A program made the position numbers and the translations under genes. 64,000 nt of DNA from DASSBG01 sp963800395 (lineage in GTDB: Bacteria; Pseudomonadota; Gammaproteobacteria; Xanthomonadales; Rhodanobacteraceae), in assembly GCA_963800395.1 (NCBI GenBank), contig CAWDBD010000008.1, forward strand, positions 7,991-71,990, written 5' to 3'. This document shows positions 18,037 through 27,837 of the stretch, piece by piece. The first letter of the stretch is position 1. Each line of letters begins with the position of its first letter. The notes below the pieces were generated by a model. The model saw only the letters and a list, made by a program, of their open reading frames with translations, had not been told where the DNA came from and made no database searches.

Positions 18037-19926
18037 ATGTCGACAAACTGGACCATCGACAAGGCACGCCGAACCTGGTCACTGCCACACTGGGGCGGAG
18101 GCTACGTGGATGCAGGTGCGCACGGGCATTTGCTGGTGCGGCCTCGGCGCGACGGGGACGGCGAGGTGTCGCTGGCCGATGTGGTCGAGCGTGCCCGCGC
18201 GCAAGGGCTGCGGCTGCCCTTGCTGGTCCGCTTCCCGGACATTCTTGCCGATCGCCTGGCGCGACTGCAGCAGGCCTTCGCGCAGGCCATCTCCGAACAT
18301 GCGCCCGGTGCACGCTATACAGCCGTCTACCCGATCAAGGTCAACCAGCAGCGTGATGTCGCCAGCGAACTGGTCGCTGCCGGCCGCGAACTGGGCGGCT
18401 TCGGCCTGGAGGCCGGTTCCAAGCCGGAGCTGATGGCCGTGATGGCCCTGGCCGAGCCCGGCGCACTGGTAGTGTGCAACGGCTACAAGGATCGCGAATA
18501 CGTGCGCCTGGCCCTGATTGGCCGTCGCATGGGCCTTGATGTGCATATCGTCATCGAAAAGCCTTCCGAGCTCGAGCATGTTGTCGCCGAATCGCGGGCG
18601 CTGGGGATCGAGCCGCGCCTTGGCGTGCGCGTGCGGCTGGCCTCCATCGGCGCCGGCAAATGGCAGAATACCGGGGGCGACAAGGGCAAGTTCGGTCTTT
18701 CGCCGCGGCAGTTGCTGGAACTTCTCGGGCACCTGGAAAAAGCCGGTCTCACGAACAGCCTGAGGCTTCTGCACTTCCACATGGGCTCGCAGATTTCCAA
18801 TGTGCGCGATATCGCCACCGGCATGCGCGAAGCGGTGCGCTACTTCGTCGAACTGCGCAAACTGGGCGTGCCTCTGGACACCGTCGATGCCGGTGGCGGC
18901 CTTGGCGTCGATTACGAAGGCACGCGCTCGCGCAGCTACAATTCGATCAACTATTCCATGGCGCAGTACGCGGCGAGCATCGTGCAGCCGCTGGCCGAGG
19001 CCTGTGCCGAGCACGAGCTGGCGATGCCGCGCCTGGTGACCGAGGCCGGTCGCGCCATGACCGCGCACCATGCCGTGCTGGTGATAAACATCAATGAGGT
19101 CGAGGCGCGCCCGAGTGGCCGGGTGCCCCGCGCCCGGGCTGATGAGCCGGCCGTCTTGCGGCACCTGCGTGAAGTCCATGCGGCGCTGGAAACGCGCCCG
19201 CCGCTGGAGCTCTATCACGAGGCCCAGCACCATCTGGCAGAAGGCCAGACCCTGTTTGCCCTGGGTCAGATCGGTCTGGCCGAACGCGCCCGCCTTGACG
19301 ATCTCTACTACGCCATTGCCGCATCGGTGCGCAAGCGGCTCGATCCCGCCGAGCGTGCCCATCGTCAGGCGCTGGACGAGCTGGATGAAAAGCTGGTCGA
19401 CAAGTATTTCGGCAATTTCTCGGTGTTCGAGTCGATCCCCGATGTCTGGGCGATTGATCAGGTGTTCCCGATCGTGCCGCTGTCTCGTCTGGATGAAGCG
19501 CCGACGCGGCGAGGTGTGCTGGTGGACATGACCTGCGATTCGGACGGTCGCATTGATCATTATGTCGATGCCGAAGGGGTCGATGTCAGCCTGCCCCTGC
19601 ATGCGCTGAAAGCAGGCGAGAGCTATCTCCTCGGCATCTTCATGGTGGGTGCCTACCAGGAAACGCTGGGCGACATCCACAATCTGTTTGGCGATACCGA
19701 TGCGGTCAATGTGCGCCTGGTCGACGACAGCTTCGCGCTGGAACATCCGCGCCGCGGCGACAGCGCCGACCTGATGCTGGAATATGTCGGATACAACCTG
19801 GATGGCCTGCGCGCGGTCTACCGCGACAAGCTCGCTGCGGCCGGCATCACGGGCGACGAGGAGAGCGAGCTGATGCAGTCGCTGGAGAAAGGGCTTACCG
19901 GGTACACCTATCTGGCCAGCAGCTGA
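18037..19926 (+). CDS. speA: Biosynthetic arginine decarboxylase
   Basis: The 629-residue protein is a PLP-dependent fold-III decarboxylase that makes agmatine from arginine, the first step toward putrescine and spermidine. The PLP lysine is K101 in Y-P-I-K-V-N-Q-Q. Other family marks are G-L-E-A-G-S-K-P-E-L, the H-F-H-M-G-S-Q strand, D-A-G-G-G-L-G-V-D-Y and, near the C-terminus, the D-M-T-C-D-S-D-G segment with the active-site Cys. The length agrees with SpeA (630-660). Transcription diverges from speE. A -10-like TACAAT at 17966-17971 lies in the shared spacer, without a convincing -35. Confidence 0.95.
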   Translation: MSTNWTIDKARRTWSLPHWGGGYVDAGAHGHLLVRPRRDGDGEVSLADVVERARAQGLRLPLLVRFPDILADRLARLQQAFAQAISEHAPGARYTAVYPIKVNQQRDVASELVAAGRELGGFGLEAGSKPELMAVMALAEPGALVVCNGYKDREYVRLALIGRRMGLDVHIVIEKPSELEHVVAESRALGIEPRLGVRVRLASIGAGKWQNTGGDKGKFGLSPRQLLELLGHLEKAGLTNSLRLLHFHMGSQISNVRDIATGMREAVRYFVELRKLGVPLDTVDAGGGLGVDYEGTRSRSYNSINYSMAQYAASIVQPLAEACAEHELAMPRLVTEAGRAMTAHHAVLVININEVEARPSGRVPRARADEPAVLRHLREVHAALETRPPLELYHEAQHHLAEGQTLFALGQIGLAERARLDDLYYAIAASVRKRLDPAERAHRQALDELDEKLVDKYFGNFSVFESIPDVWAIDQVFPIVPLSRLDEAPTRRGVLVDMTCDSDGRIDHYVDAEGVDVSLPLHALKAGESYLLGIFMVGAYQETLGDIHNLFGDTDAVNVRLVDDSFALEHPRRGDSADLMLEYVGYNLDGLRAVYRDKLAAAGITGDEESELMQSLEKGLTGYTYLASS

Positions 19927-20063
19927 GCCCGGGCTGCGGGCTGCATAGTCGGCGGCAGCGCTTTGCCGGCTTCCCTGATCGCGTGCCGGCGAGCTACGGG
20001 TCACGGAAACTGCTGCAGTGATGAGGCATACTGAACATCTGCCCCACCCCTGAGGCTGCCGAC

Positions 20064-21377
<1,314 letters not shown>

Positions 21378-21521
21378 TCCCGAGCCGCCTTCGGCGATGC
21401 GGTAGTCGGCGCGCGCGCATTCGGCGCCCCGCGAGGGCCTGTGCGGATGCGCGTGCCCGGCGGCATACACATGGCGGAACACCCGCCGCTGCGGCGACCC
21501 CGGCTGCTCCGCGCCATGTGC

Positions 21522-21705
21522 CTAGCCCGGATTATTCATCAGCGTTGGTAGCGAGCCGGTTCAAGGGCATGTCCGGCGTGGCTTTCGCGCCCGAGCAGTG
21601 CGCAGGCGTAGCCGACACTACGTCGAGCACTGCGACCAAGCGAAAGCCGCACCGGGCGTGTCATTGGGCCGGCGCAGTAGAAGGTTGGTGAATAATGCGG
21701 GCTAG
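21522..21705. repeat. Dispersed palindromic element, copy 1
   Basis: The element starts CTAGCCCGGATTATTCATCA and ends with the near reverse complement (GGTGAATAATGCGGGCTAG). Inside, the outer parts (GTGGCTTTCGC...GCGAAAGCC, and a TACGTCG/CACTGC core) again pair, so the whole could fold into one long structure. A second copy in the opposite orientation is at 50551-50704, with most of the central 150 bp alike. The right terminus forms the TAG stop of the minus-strand SDR gene. No ORF is present; this is MITE/REP-like. Confidence 0.85.
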
Positions 21706-22454
21706 GCCCGATGCACCTGCAGCCCGGCAGCAGACTGGCTGACCGGCATGATCTCGATGCGGTTGATGTTCAGGTGCGGCGGCAGGCGGGCAATCCAGTG
21801 CACGGTTTCGGCAATGTCCTGCGCGGTAATGGGGTCGGCCCCGGCATACATCTTTTCCGACGCGGCCTCGTCACCGCCGGTTCGGACCAGGGTGAACTCG
21901 GTTTCCGCCATGCCCGGTTCGATCGAGGTCACGCGCACGCCGGTGCCGTGCAGATCGCAGCGCAGGCCTTGCGCAAACTGGGTGACAAAAGCCTTGGTGG
22001 CGCCGTACACGTTGCCACCCTTGTAGGGATAGGTGCCGGAGATCGAGCTGATGTTGATGATGGCGCCCTTGCGCTCTATCAGTCGCGGCAGCAGGTATCG
22101 GGTCATGGCGACCAGGGCGGTGACATTGGTGTCGATCATCTGCCGCCACTGGTCCAGGTCGGCCTCCTGGGCGGGATTTGTCCCCAGTGCCAGGCCGGCG
22201 TTGTTGACCAGCAGGTCGATGTCGGCAAAGTCGGCGGGGAGTGTGTCGATCGCTGCCTGCATTGCCGCATCATCGCGCATGTCGAATGCGGCGACATGCA
22301 TGGTGCCGGGGTCGGACTTCTGCGCCAGCTCCTGCAGTCGCTCCTCGCGTCGGCCACTGACGATGACCCGCCATCCATCCTGCACCAGGCGCCAGGCAAT
22401 CGCCGCGCCAAAACCGGATGTGGCTCCGGTAACCCATGCTGTCTTGTTGTTCAT
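21702..22454 (-). CDS. Short-chain dehydrogenase/reductase (YdfG-like)
   Basis: The start at 22454 gives M-N-N-K-T-A-W-V-T-G-A-T-S-G-F-G, the NADP-binding glycine loop. N-N-A-G, a catalytic Ser in N-I-S-S-I-S-G and Y-G-A-T-K (Tyr and Lys of the active site) follow. P-Y-K-G-G-N-V before the Tyr and the V-R-V-T-S-I-E-P-G-M-A-E-T-E-F stretch are typical of the YdfG branch, which reduces 3-hydroxy acids such as serine or malonic semialdehyde. 250 residues, normal. The stop codon TAG lies inside the end of the repeat at 21522-21705. The open frame before 22454 has no support. Confidence 0.85.
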   Translation of the reverse strand: MNNKTAWVTGATSGFGAAIAWRLVQDGWRVIVSGRREERLQELAQKSDPGTMHVAAFDMRDDAAMQAAIDTLPADFADIDLLVNNAGLALGTNPAQEADLDQWRQMIDTNVTALVAMTRYLLPRLIERKGAIINISSISGTYPYKGGNVYGATKAFVTQFAQGLRCDLHGTGVRVTSIEPGMAETEFTLVRTGGDEAASEKMYAGADPITAQDIAETVHWIARLPPHLNINRIEIMPVSQSAAGLQVHRA

Positions 22455-22516
22455 GCCGATAGATACCCTCCGTTTCTGCCGCACGAGCACGCAATGCTGG
22501 CGAGCTGGCAACATTG

Positions 22517-22596
22517 TCCGCGAAGGACGCAAAAGACGCAAAGAAGAGCCGAGGCGCTCTGTTCCCTTTCTTCGCGTGCCTTGCGACCTTCGCGGA
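22517..22596. repeat. Palindrome with GCGTCCTTCGCGGA-type arms
   Basis: The left arm (TCCGCGAAGGACGCAAAAGA and a few bases more) and the right arm (ending CCTTCGCGGA) are near reverse complements separated by about 25 bp. The same right-arm sequence recurs at 40603-40631. It lies upstream of the SDR start, in the spacer to the SPOR gene. Confidence 0.65.
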
Positions 22597-22676
22597 TTGT
22601 CCTGATTCCCGCGGTTGTCCGGCGGAGGGCGCAGTCTGCGCCTGCAAAGCCAGGGTTCAACCCTGAAATCGAACGC

Positions 22677-23249
22677 TCAGTTGTTTTCTTTCAGGGCAAT
22701 GGCATTGATGCCCTGGGCGGACAGCTTCTGCTTGGCCGCCTCCAGCGAGGCGGCGCTGCGGTAGGGTCCCAGGCGTACGCGGTGCCAGGTCTTGCCATTG
22801 ATGGTGACTGTCTGTACCCGGGCCACGAAACCCATCAATGCCAGGCGCGCCTTGACCGCCTCGGCGTCGTTGTTGTCGGGAAACGAGCCGGCCTGAAGCA
22901 GATAGCTGCCAGCGGACGAATTGCCGGTGGCCGGGCTCTGCGTCCCTTCCTTGCGGGCCTTGGCGGACAGCTCCGAGTCGGGAATGACAACCTCCATCTC
23001 CGGCAGCACCGAATAGAAGTCGTAGTCCTTTTTCGTCTTGTCGGTGTCGGCAATGCCCGGCTCGCTGGGCGCCGATACGTTGGCATCGGGGTTGGGCGTG
23101 GGTGCATTGCGGTTGCGCAACTGGGGCGCATGCCCGCCCAGAAAGACGAACGCTGCCAGCGCCACGCCCAGCAGCAGGCCCAGGCACAGCCAGACCCAGC
23201 CTGGCCAGCCGCGCTGGCTGCGAATCGCCTGCTTCCTCTTGTTCGCCAT
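22677..23249 (-). CDS. SPOR-domain membrane protein (FtsN-like)
   Basis: The 190-residue protein has a basic N-terminus (M-A-N-K-R-K-Q), one membrane helix (V-W-L-C-L-G-L-L-L-G-V-A-L-A-A-F), a flexible Pro/Asn-rich linker and a C-terminal SPOR domain. The SPOR domain starts S-Y-L-L-Q-A-G-S-F and ends with H-R-V-R-L-G-P-Y plus the final helix. SPOR domains bind glycan strands free of stem peptides at the division site, so a role in division or cell-wall work is likely. Its start overlaps the argS stop (TAATG). The argS-SPOR order is common in gammaproteobacteria. Confidence 0.9.
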   Translation of the reverse strand: MANKRKQAIRSQRGWPGWVWLCLGLLLGVALAAFVFLGGHAPQLRNRNAPTPNPDANVSAPSEPGIADTDKTKKDYDFYSVLPEMEVVIPDSELSAKARKEGTQSPATGNSSAGSYLLQAGSFPDNNDAEAVKARLALMGFVARVQTVTINGKTWHRVRLGPYRSAASLEAAKQKLSAQGINAIALKENN

Positions 23250-24934
23250 TACATCGTCTCCGGGGCATCCAGCCCGAGCAGTTCAAGACCGTTGGCCAGC
23301 ACCTGGCGAGTTGCCGATACCAGATACAGGCGCGCGTTGCGCAGCGCTTCATCATCCACCAGAAACTGCTGGCTGTTGTAGTAGCCGTGCAATTCGGCGG
23401 CCAGATCGCGCAGGTATTGCGCCATCAGGTGCGGCTCCAGATTGCCGGCCGCCGATTCGAGCATCTCAGGATAGCGCGACAAAGTCACCAGCAGGGCCTG
23501 CTCGTGTTCAGTTTCAAGGCGATCGAGACTGGCCTCCCCGCTTGCCCGATCAAAACCCGACCCGCGTTCGGCCGCCTGGGCCAGCACGCTGCAGATGCGC
23601 GCGTGGGCGTACTGGATGTAATACACCGGATTGTCATTGCTTTTCTGCCTGGCCAGATCGATGTCAAAGACCAGCTGCGAGTCGGTCTTGCGCGCGATCA
23701 GGAAGTACCGGGTGGCGTCCTTGCCGGCTTCGTCGATGAGGTCGCGCAGCGTGACATAGCTGCCGGCGCGCTTGGAGATCTTCACTTCCTCGCCGCCGCG
23801 GGTTACCGTGACCATCTGGTGCAGCACATACTCGGGCCAGCCTTCGGGAATGCCGGCATCCAGCGCCTGCAGGCCCGCGCGCACCCGGGCAAGCGAGCCG
23901 TGGTGATCGGCACCCAGCTCGGTGATGGCGCGGCGATATCCCCGCTGCCACTTGCTGAAGTGGTAGGCCACGTCCGGCACGAAGTAGGTGTAGCTGCCGT
24001 CCGACTTGCGCATCACCCGGTCCTTGTCATCGCCGAAGTCGGTGCTGCGCAGCCACAGGGCGCCGCCTTCCTCGTAGGTATGACCGTGGGCAACGAGTTG
24101 CTCGACGGTGTTCTCGACCATGCCGTCGGCGTACAGCGAGGACTCCAGGAAGTGCACGTCGAACTCCACGCCGAAGGCCTTCAGATCCTCATCCTGCTCA
24201 TGTCGCAGCATGGCCACGGCAAAGCGGCGAATGCCATCCAGATCATCGACATCGCCGCTGGCACCCAGGGGGCCGTCGTCGGTATGAATGGTGTCACCAT
24301 CGATCCATGCGCGTGCAATCTCGGTGATGTAGTTGCCGCGATAGCCGTCCGCTGGCCAATCCGGGTCATCCGGCCCCAGACCGCGTGCACGGGCCTGTAC
24401 CGACAAGGCCAGGTTGTTGATCTGCGCGCCGGCATCGTTGTAGTAGTACTCGCGGCGGACATCCCAGCCGCTGGCATCCAGCAGGCGGCTGATGCAATCG
24501 CCCACCGCTGCTGCGCGGCCATGGCCCACATGCAGCGGCCCGGTCGGATTGGCGGAGACAAATTCCACCCCGACCATCCTGCCCGCGCCGTTGTCGTTGC
24601 GTCCGTAGGCATCGGCTTCGGACAGCACGCGCTTCAGCTCATCCTGGTAGGCCGATGCCGAGAGGAACAGATTGATGAAACCCGGCCCGGCAACCTCGGT
24701 GCGCGCGACGATGCTGCTCGCGGGCATGGCGTCGACCAGCAGCGTGGCCAGTTCGCGCGGATTGCGCCGTGCCGGACGCGCCAGCATCATCGCCAGATTG
24801 CAGGCGAAATCGCCGTGCTCGCGCGTGCGCGTACGCTCCAGCGCGTAGGCCGGGCTTGTTTCCAGCGCCAGCTCCCCGCGGGCAACGAGTTGCTCCAGGG
24901 CCTGGTCGATGAGTTGTTGCAGGGCTTGCTTCAT
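23249..24934 (-). CDS. argS: Arginyl-tRNA synthetase
   Basis: The 561-residue class I synthetase charges tRNA-Arg. Seen: the N-terminal Add1 domain that recognises the tRNA D-loop, then E-F-V-S-A-N-P-T-G-P-L-H-V-G-H-G-R with the HIGH-type motif. In the catalytic core is V-K-I-S-K-R-A-G-S-Y in the KMSKS position, and the DALR anticodon-binding domain near the C-terminus carries Y-A-H-A-R-I and ends E-T-M. The length is normal. It is the first gene of an argS-SPOR pair. Confidence 0.97.
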   Translation of the reverse strand: MKQALQQLIDQALEQLVARGELALETSPAYALERTRTREHGDFACNLAMMLARPARRNPRELATLLVDAMPASSIVARTEVAGPGFINLFLSASAYQDELKRVLSEADAYGRNDNGAGRMVGVEFVSANPTGPLHVGHGRAAAVGDCISRLLDASGWDVRREYYYNDAGAQINNLALSVQARARGLGPDDPDWPADGYRGNYITEIARAWIDGDTIHTDDGPLGASGDVDDLDGIRRFAVAMLRHEQDEDLKAFGVEFDVHFLESSLYADGMVENTVEQLVAHGHTYEEGGALWLRSTDFGDDKDRVMRKSDGSYTYFVPDVAYHFSKWQRGYRRAITELGADHHGSLARVRAGLQALDAGIPEGWPEYVLHQMVTVTRGGEEVKISKRAGSYVTLRDLIDEAGKDATRYFLIARKTDSQLVFDIDLARQKSNDNPVYYIQYAHARICSVLAQAAERGSGFDRASGEASLDRLETEHEQALLVTLSRYPEMLESAAGNLEPHLMAQYLRDLAAELHGYYNSQQFLVDDEALRNARLYLVSATRQVLANGLELLGLDAPETM

Positions 24935-25137
24935 GGCTGAACAGGGTCAAGTCGGCCGATTATCGTACCAGCGATGGCAGGCTGTCGGCAGCATCATCTT
25001 CCTCGGTGCCGCCGGAAAACGGGTCGCGTGACGGCTGATGCCCTGGGCCGCTGGCGCCCGGTGTTCGCCGGCGTGGGCCGTGCGGCGCGACCCGCTGCCG
25101 CTGTTGCAATTGCGACGGGCGCCACCATGATCAAGTC

Positions 25138-25899
25138 ATGGCGCGCATGAATTTTGACCTTGATCCCACCCCGGTCACGCCCGAAAGCGTGGCTGAGGAC
25201 CGCCGCCGGCTGCGTTTCGCCTTCCTCTGGACAGGCAGCTTTGTGGCCCTGCTGTGGCTTGTGTTGCTGCTGCAATCGGCGCTGGGCATCGACCCGGGCC
25301 ACTTTGGCGTGGTGCCACGTGAGCCGGCCGGCTTGCTGGGCGTACTGACCGCACCACTGGTGCATTCGGGCTTCGGCCACCTGTTTGCCAATACCTCGGC
25401 GGTGCTGGTTCTCGGGGTACTGGCCCTGCGCCTCTACCCGCGCGCGATCCGCTGGGCGCTGCCGGTGATCTGGCTGGGTTCGGGCCTGCTGGTGTGGTGG
25501 CTGGCGCGGCCGTCATCGCATATTGGTGCCAGCGGCATTGCCCAGGGCCTGATGTTCTTCATTTTCGCCATGGGCCTGTTGCGTCGCGAGCGCCTGGCCA
25601 TCATCGCCTCGATGGTGGTGTTCTTTCTCTATGGCAGCATGGTCTACGGCGTGTTGCCCCAGGACCCGCGGGTGTCCTACGAATACCATCTGTTCGGTTC
25701 ACTGTGCGGACTGCTGTCGGCATTCTTTCTCTTTCGCCTGGATGCCATGCCGCCGCGCCGGACCTACAGCTGGGACCAGGCGGGCGAGGACCACGACCGG
25801 GACGACAGGGACGAAACCCCGTTCTCGGTACTGCAGGAACGCGCGGAACAGGCCGCCTCCACCGCTGCGGCACAGGGTCTCGACAGGGACAGTGCATGA
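25138..25899 (+). CDS. Rhomboid-family intramembrane serine protease
   Basis: The 253-residue protein has six hydrophobic segments from about residue 27 to 200. H-S-G-F-G-H-L-F-A-N-T lies in helix 2 (H76, H81, N85), the catalytic Ser132 in H-I-G-A-S-G, and the catalytic His184 in Y-E-Y-H-L-F-G. The last ~55 residues are cytoplasmic, very acidic (E-D-H-D-R-D-D-R-D-E) and not part of the protease core. Rhomboids cut membrane proteins inside the bilayer. The ATG of the next gene overlaps its TGA (ATGA), so the two are translated together. Confidence 0.88.
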   Translation: MARMNFDLDPTPVTPESVAEDRRRLRFAFLWTGSFVALLWLVLLLQSALGIDPGHFGVVPREPAGLLGVLTAPLVHSGFGHLFANTSAVLVLGVLALRLYPRAIRWALPVIWLGSGLLVWWLARPSSHIGASGIAQGLMFFIFAMGLLRRERLAIIASMVVFFLYGSMVYGVLPQDPRVSYEYHLFGSLCGLLSAFFLFRLDAMPPRRTYSWDQAGEDHDRDDRDETPFSVLQERAEQAASTAAAQGLDRDSA

Positions 25900-26117
25900 C
25901 CGTTGCATGTCCGCACAGCACCATCACCTGCCCGAATTGCGGTCTTTCGCGACAGGAAACGATGCCGACCGACAGCTGCCGCTGGTTCTGGCGCTGCCCC
26001 GCGTGCCAGTTCCTGCTGAAACCCGACGCTGGTGACTGCTGCGTGTACTGCTCCTACGGCTCGGTGCCCTGCCCGCCGGTACAGGCCCGTGGCAAGGGCG
26101 CCTGCTGCGACAACTGA
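25896..26117 (+). CDS. GDCCVxC-domain Cys-rich small protein
   Basis: The 73-residue protein has 12 cysteines. C-P-N-C (12-15) and C-P-A-C (34-37) are zinc-ribbon-like pairs, followed by the signature G-D-C-C-V-Y-C-S-Y-G (46-55) and then C-P-P-V-Q. The family is known for the GDCCVxC motif, which in some bacteria holds selenocysteine; here all positions are TGC cysteine codons. It is thought to handle metals or redox groups, but no function is established. It overlaps the rhomboid stop by 4 bp, so the two are co-translated. Confidence 0.85.
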   Translation: MTVACPHSTITCPNCGLSRQETMPTDSCRWFWRCPACQFLLKPDAGDCCVYCSYGSVPCPPVQARGKGACCDN

Positions 26118-26130
26118 CAGGCGAGGTGCT

Positions 26131-27837
26131 TCAGTCGATCCGCTCCAGCAATGCCTGGAAGCGGGGGTTGTCGCGCAGCGGTTCCAGGTCGCTGTCGTGT
26201 TCCATCCAGGCACGGTCACCCCAGCCCAGTTCCACGGCCTTCTGCAGCAGCTCCAGAGCGCGCTCCAGGTTGTTCTGCAAGGCGTAGAAGCAGGCGCCGT
26301 TGTACAGCACCACCGGTTCGTCGCGGCCCTGCTTCAGGGCCTGCTCGGTCATGGCCACGGCTTTCTTGTCCTCGCCGACCTTGATCAGGTTGTTGGCGCC
26401 GATCTGCAGCGCGCGCGTGTCGTGCGGGTTCAGCTTCAGGTGCCGTTCCACCGTGTTCAGCAGGCCCAGCCGGGCCTTCATCTCGTCCTGCCTGCGACCA
26501 AGCGAAGCATACGCCTGGGCCAGGAAGATGGGCGCCTGGTAGTCGTCCGGATTGACCTCCATGGCCTTGAGATACATCCGCGTGGCTTTCTCGAAATCGC
26601 CCTCGGACGAGCACGCCAGGCCGTAGTAGTACCAGGCCTCGAACAGGTTCGGATTGAGTGTAGTGGCGGCGTCGAACTCCTTCTGTGCCTCGCCGTACTT
26701 TTCGCTGATGAACAGCGCCATGCCGCGCGAGGCATGCGCCTCGGCCGAATCCGCGTCCAGTGCCAGTGCCTGCTCGCTGGCACGGTTGGCGCGCGCGGCA
26801 TGCTCGGCGCTGCCCTCGGCATAGCGGTACAGCATCGAGTAGGCATCGGCGATGCCGGCGTAGGCCAGGGCATACTTGGAATCGACCGCGATGGCCTGCT
26901 CGTACATGCGGATGGCGTGTTCGTAGTCGCGGCGAGCCATCGAATACATGTAGCTGCGTCCGCGCAGGTAGTAGTCGAATGCTTCCGGGTCGGAAGTGGC
27001 GACGTACTGGATGGCGCGGCGTTCCTTTGGTGTCAGCGTGACCTGAAGGGCCGTGACAATGCTCTGCGCGATGTCGTCCTGGATGGCGAACACGTCCTTC
27101 ATTTCCCGATCGTAGGTTTCCGACCACAGGTGCGAGTCCGACGCGGCCTCGATCAGCTGCGCGGTGATGCGCACGTGATTGCCGGCACGGCGCACGCTGC
27201 CTTCCAGGACGGTGCCCACGCCGAGCTGTTGCGCGGCGCTGCGGATGTCGATCTTCTCGCCCTTGAGATTGAACGAGGAAGTGCGCGAGGCGACCTTGAG
27301 CTGCGGCAGCTTGGTCAGCAGATTGAGGATTTCCTCGGCAATGCCGTCACTGAAATACTCGTTTTCGGCCTGCCCGCTCATGTTGACGAACGGCAGCACC
27401 GCGATGCTGCGGCGGCCGCTGTCAATTTCCGTGCTTGCTTGACGCGTCGCCTTGTCGAGCCTGGCTGCGGAGTCTGCACCCTTGGCAGGTGCCACATCGG
27501 CTCCCGTGACGGCTCCGCTTGCAGGGGGCATGGGCGGGTGGACCGCTACGCCACCGGGTTGCGCTGCTGCGGCGGAGGCTGGCGTCCTTTCCACTCCGGC
27601 GGGACCCATGTCGAACATCCAGGCCATGATCACGGCCACCGGAAAGCCCAGCGCGATCAGCACGATCACCAGTTTCAGCGACCAGTCCGGCACGTTCAAC
27701 GGCGGCAGTACGGTGGAGGCCACCTCGATGATGATCCAGCCCACGGCGGCATACACGATCGCAATGCGGATCACTCGGCGCCGCCGCAGTTCGGAGAAGA
27801 ATCTGCCCAGGGAAGAGCCCTTGCCTGGCGCGTTCAT
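26131..27837 (-). CDS. FlgO/TolB-N plus TPR membrane protein, paralogue B
   Basis: The ATG at 27837 overlaps the stop of the upstream paralogue (TGATG). Order: R-F-F-S-E-L-R-R-R-R-V-I-R then two membrane helices (about residues 23-42 and 53-72); a linker; an FlgO/TolB-N-like domain starting S-I-A-V-L-P-F-V-N-M-S and containing Y-F-S-D-G-I-A-E-E-I-L and D-S-H-L-W-S-E-T-Y-D-R; and about seven TPR-type repeats (for example L-N-P-N-L-F-E-A-W-Y-Y-Y-G). The 568 residues match its tandem copy. Proteins of this layout are common in gammaproteobacteria and are often fused to regulatory or cyclase domains; this one has none. The role is unknown; a membrane-anchored scaffold or sensor is likely. Confidence 0.75.
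   Translation of the reverse strand: MNAPGKGSSLGRFFSELRRRRVIRIAIVYAAVGWIIIEVASTVLPPLNVPDWSLKLVIVLIALGFPVAVIMAWMFDMGPAGVERTPASAAAAQPGGVAVHPPMPPASGAVTGADVAPAKGADSAARLDKATRQASTEIDSGRRSIAVLPFVNMSGQAENEYFSDGIAEEILNLLTKLPQLKVASRTSSFNLKGEKIDIRSAAQQLGVGTVLEGSVRRAGNHVRITAQLIEAASDSHLWSETYDREMKDVFAIQDDIAQSIVTALQVTLTPKERRAIQYVATSDPEAFDYYLRGRSYMYSMARRDYEHAIRMYEQAIAVDSKYALAYAGIADAYSMLYRYAEGSAEHAARANRASEQALALDADSAEAHASRGMALFISEKYGEAQKEFDAATTLNPNLFEAWYYYGLACSSEGDFEKATRMYLKAMEVNPDDYQAPIFLAQAYASLGRRQDEMKARLGLLNTVERHLKLNPHDTRALQIGANNLIKVGEDKKAVAMTEQALKQGRDEPVVLYNGACFYALQNNLERALELLQKAVELGWGDRAWMEHDSDLEPLRDNPRFQALLERID

Noticed and set aside
23102..24940. 612-residue open frame on the plus strand opposite argS
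   Set aside because: It is a mirror of argS caused by high GC at third positions; no family motif and no ribosome site.
25896..26117. Selenocysteine in the GDCCVxC protein
   Set aside because: All cysteine positions in the motif are TGC codons; no in-frame TGA occurs before the stop.
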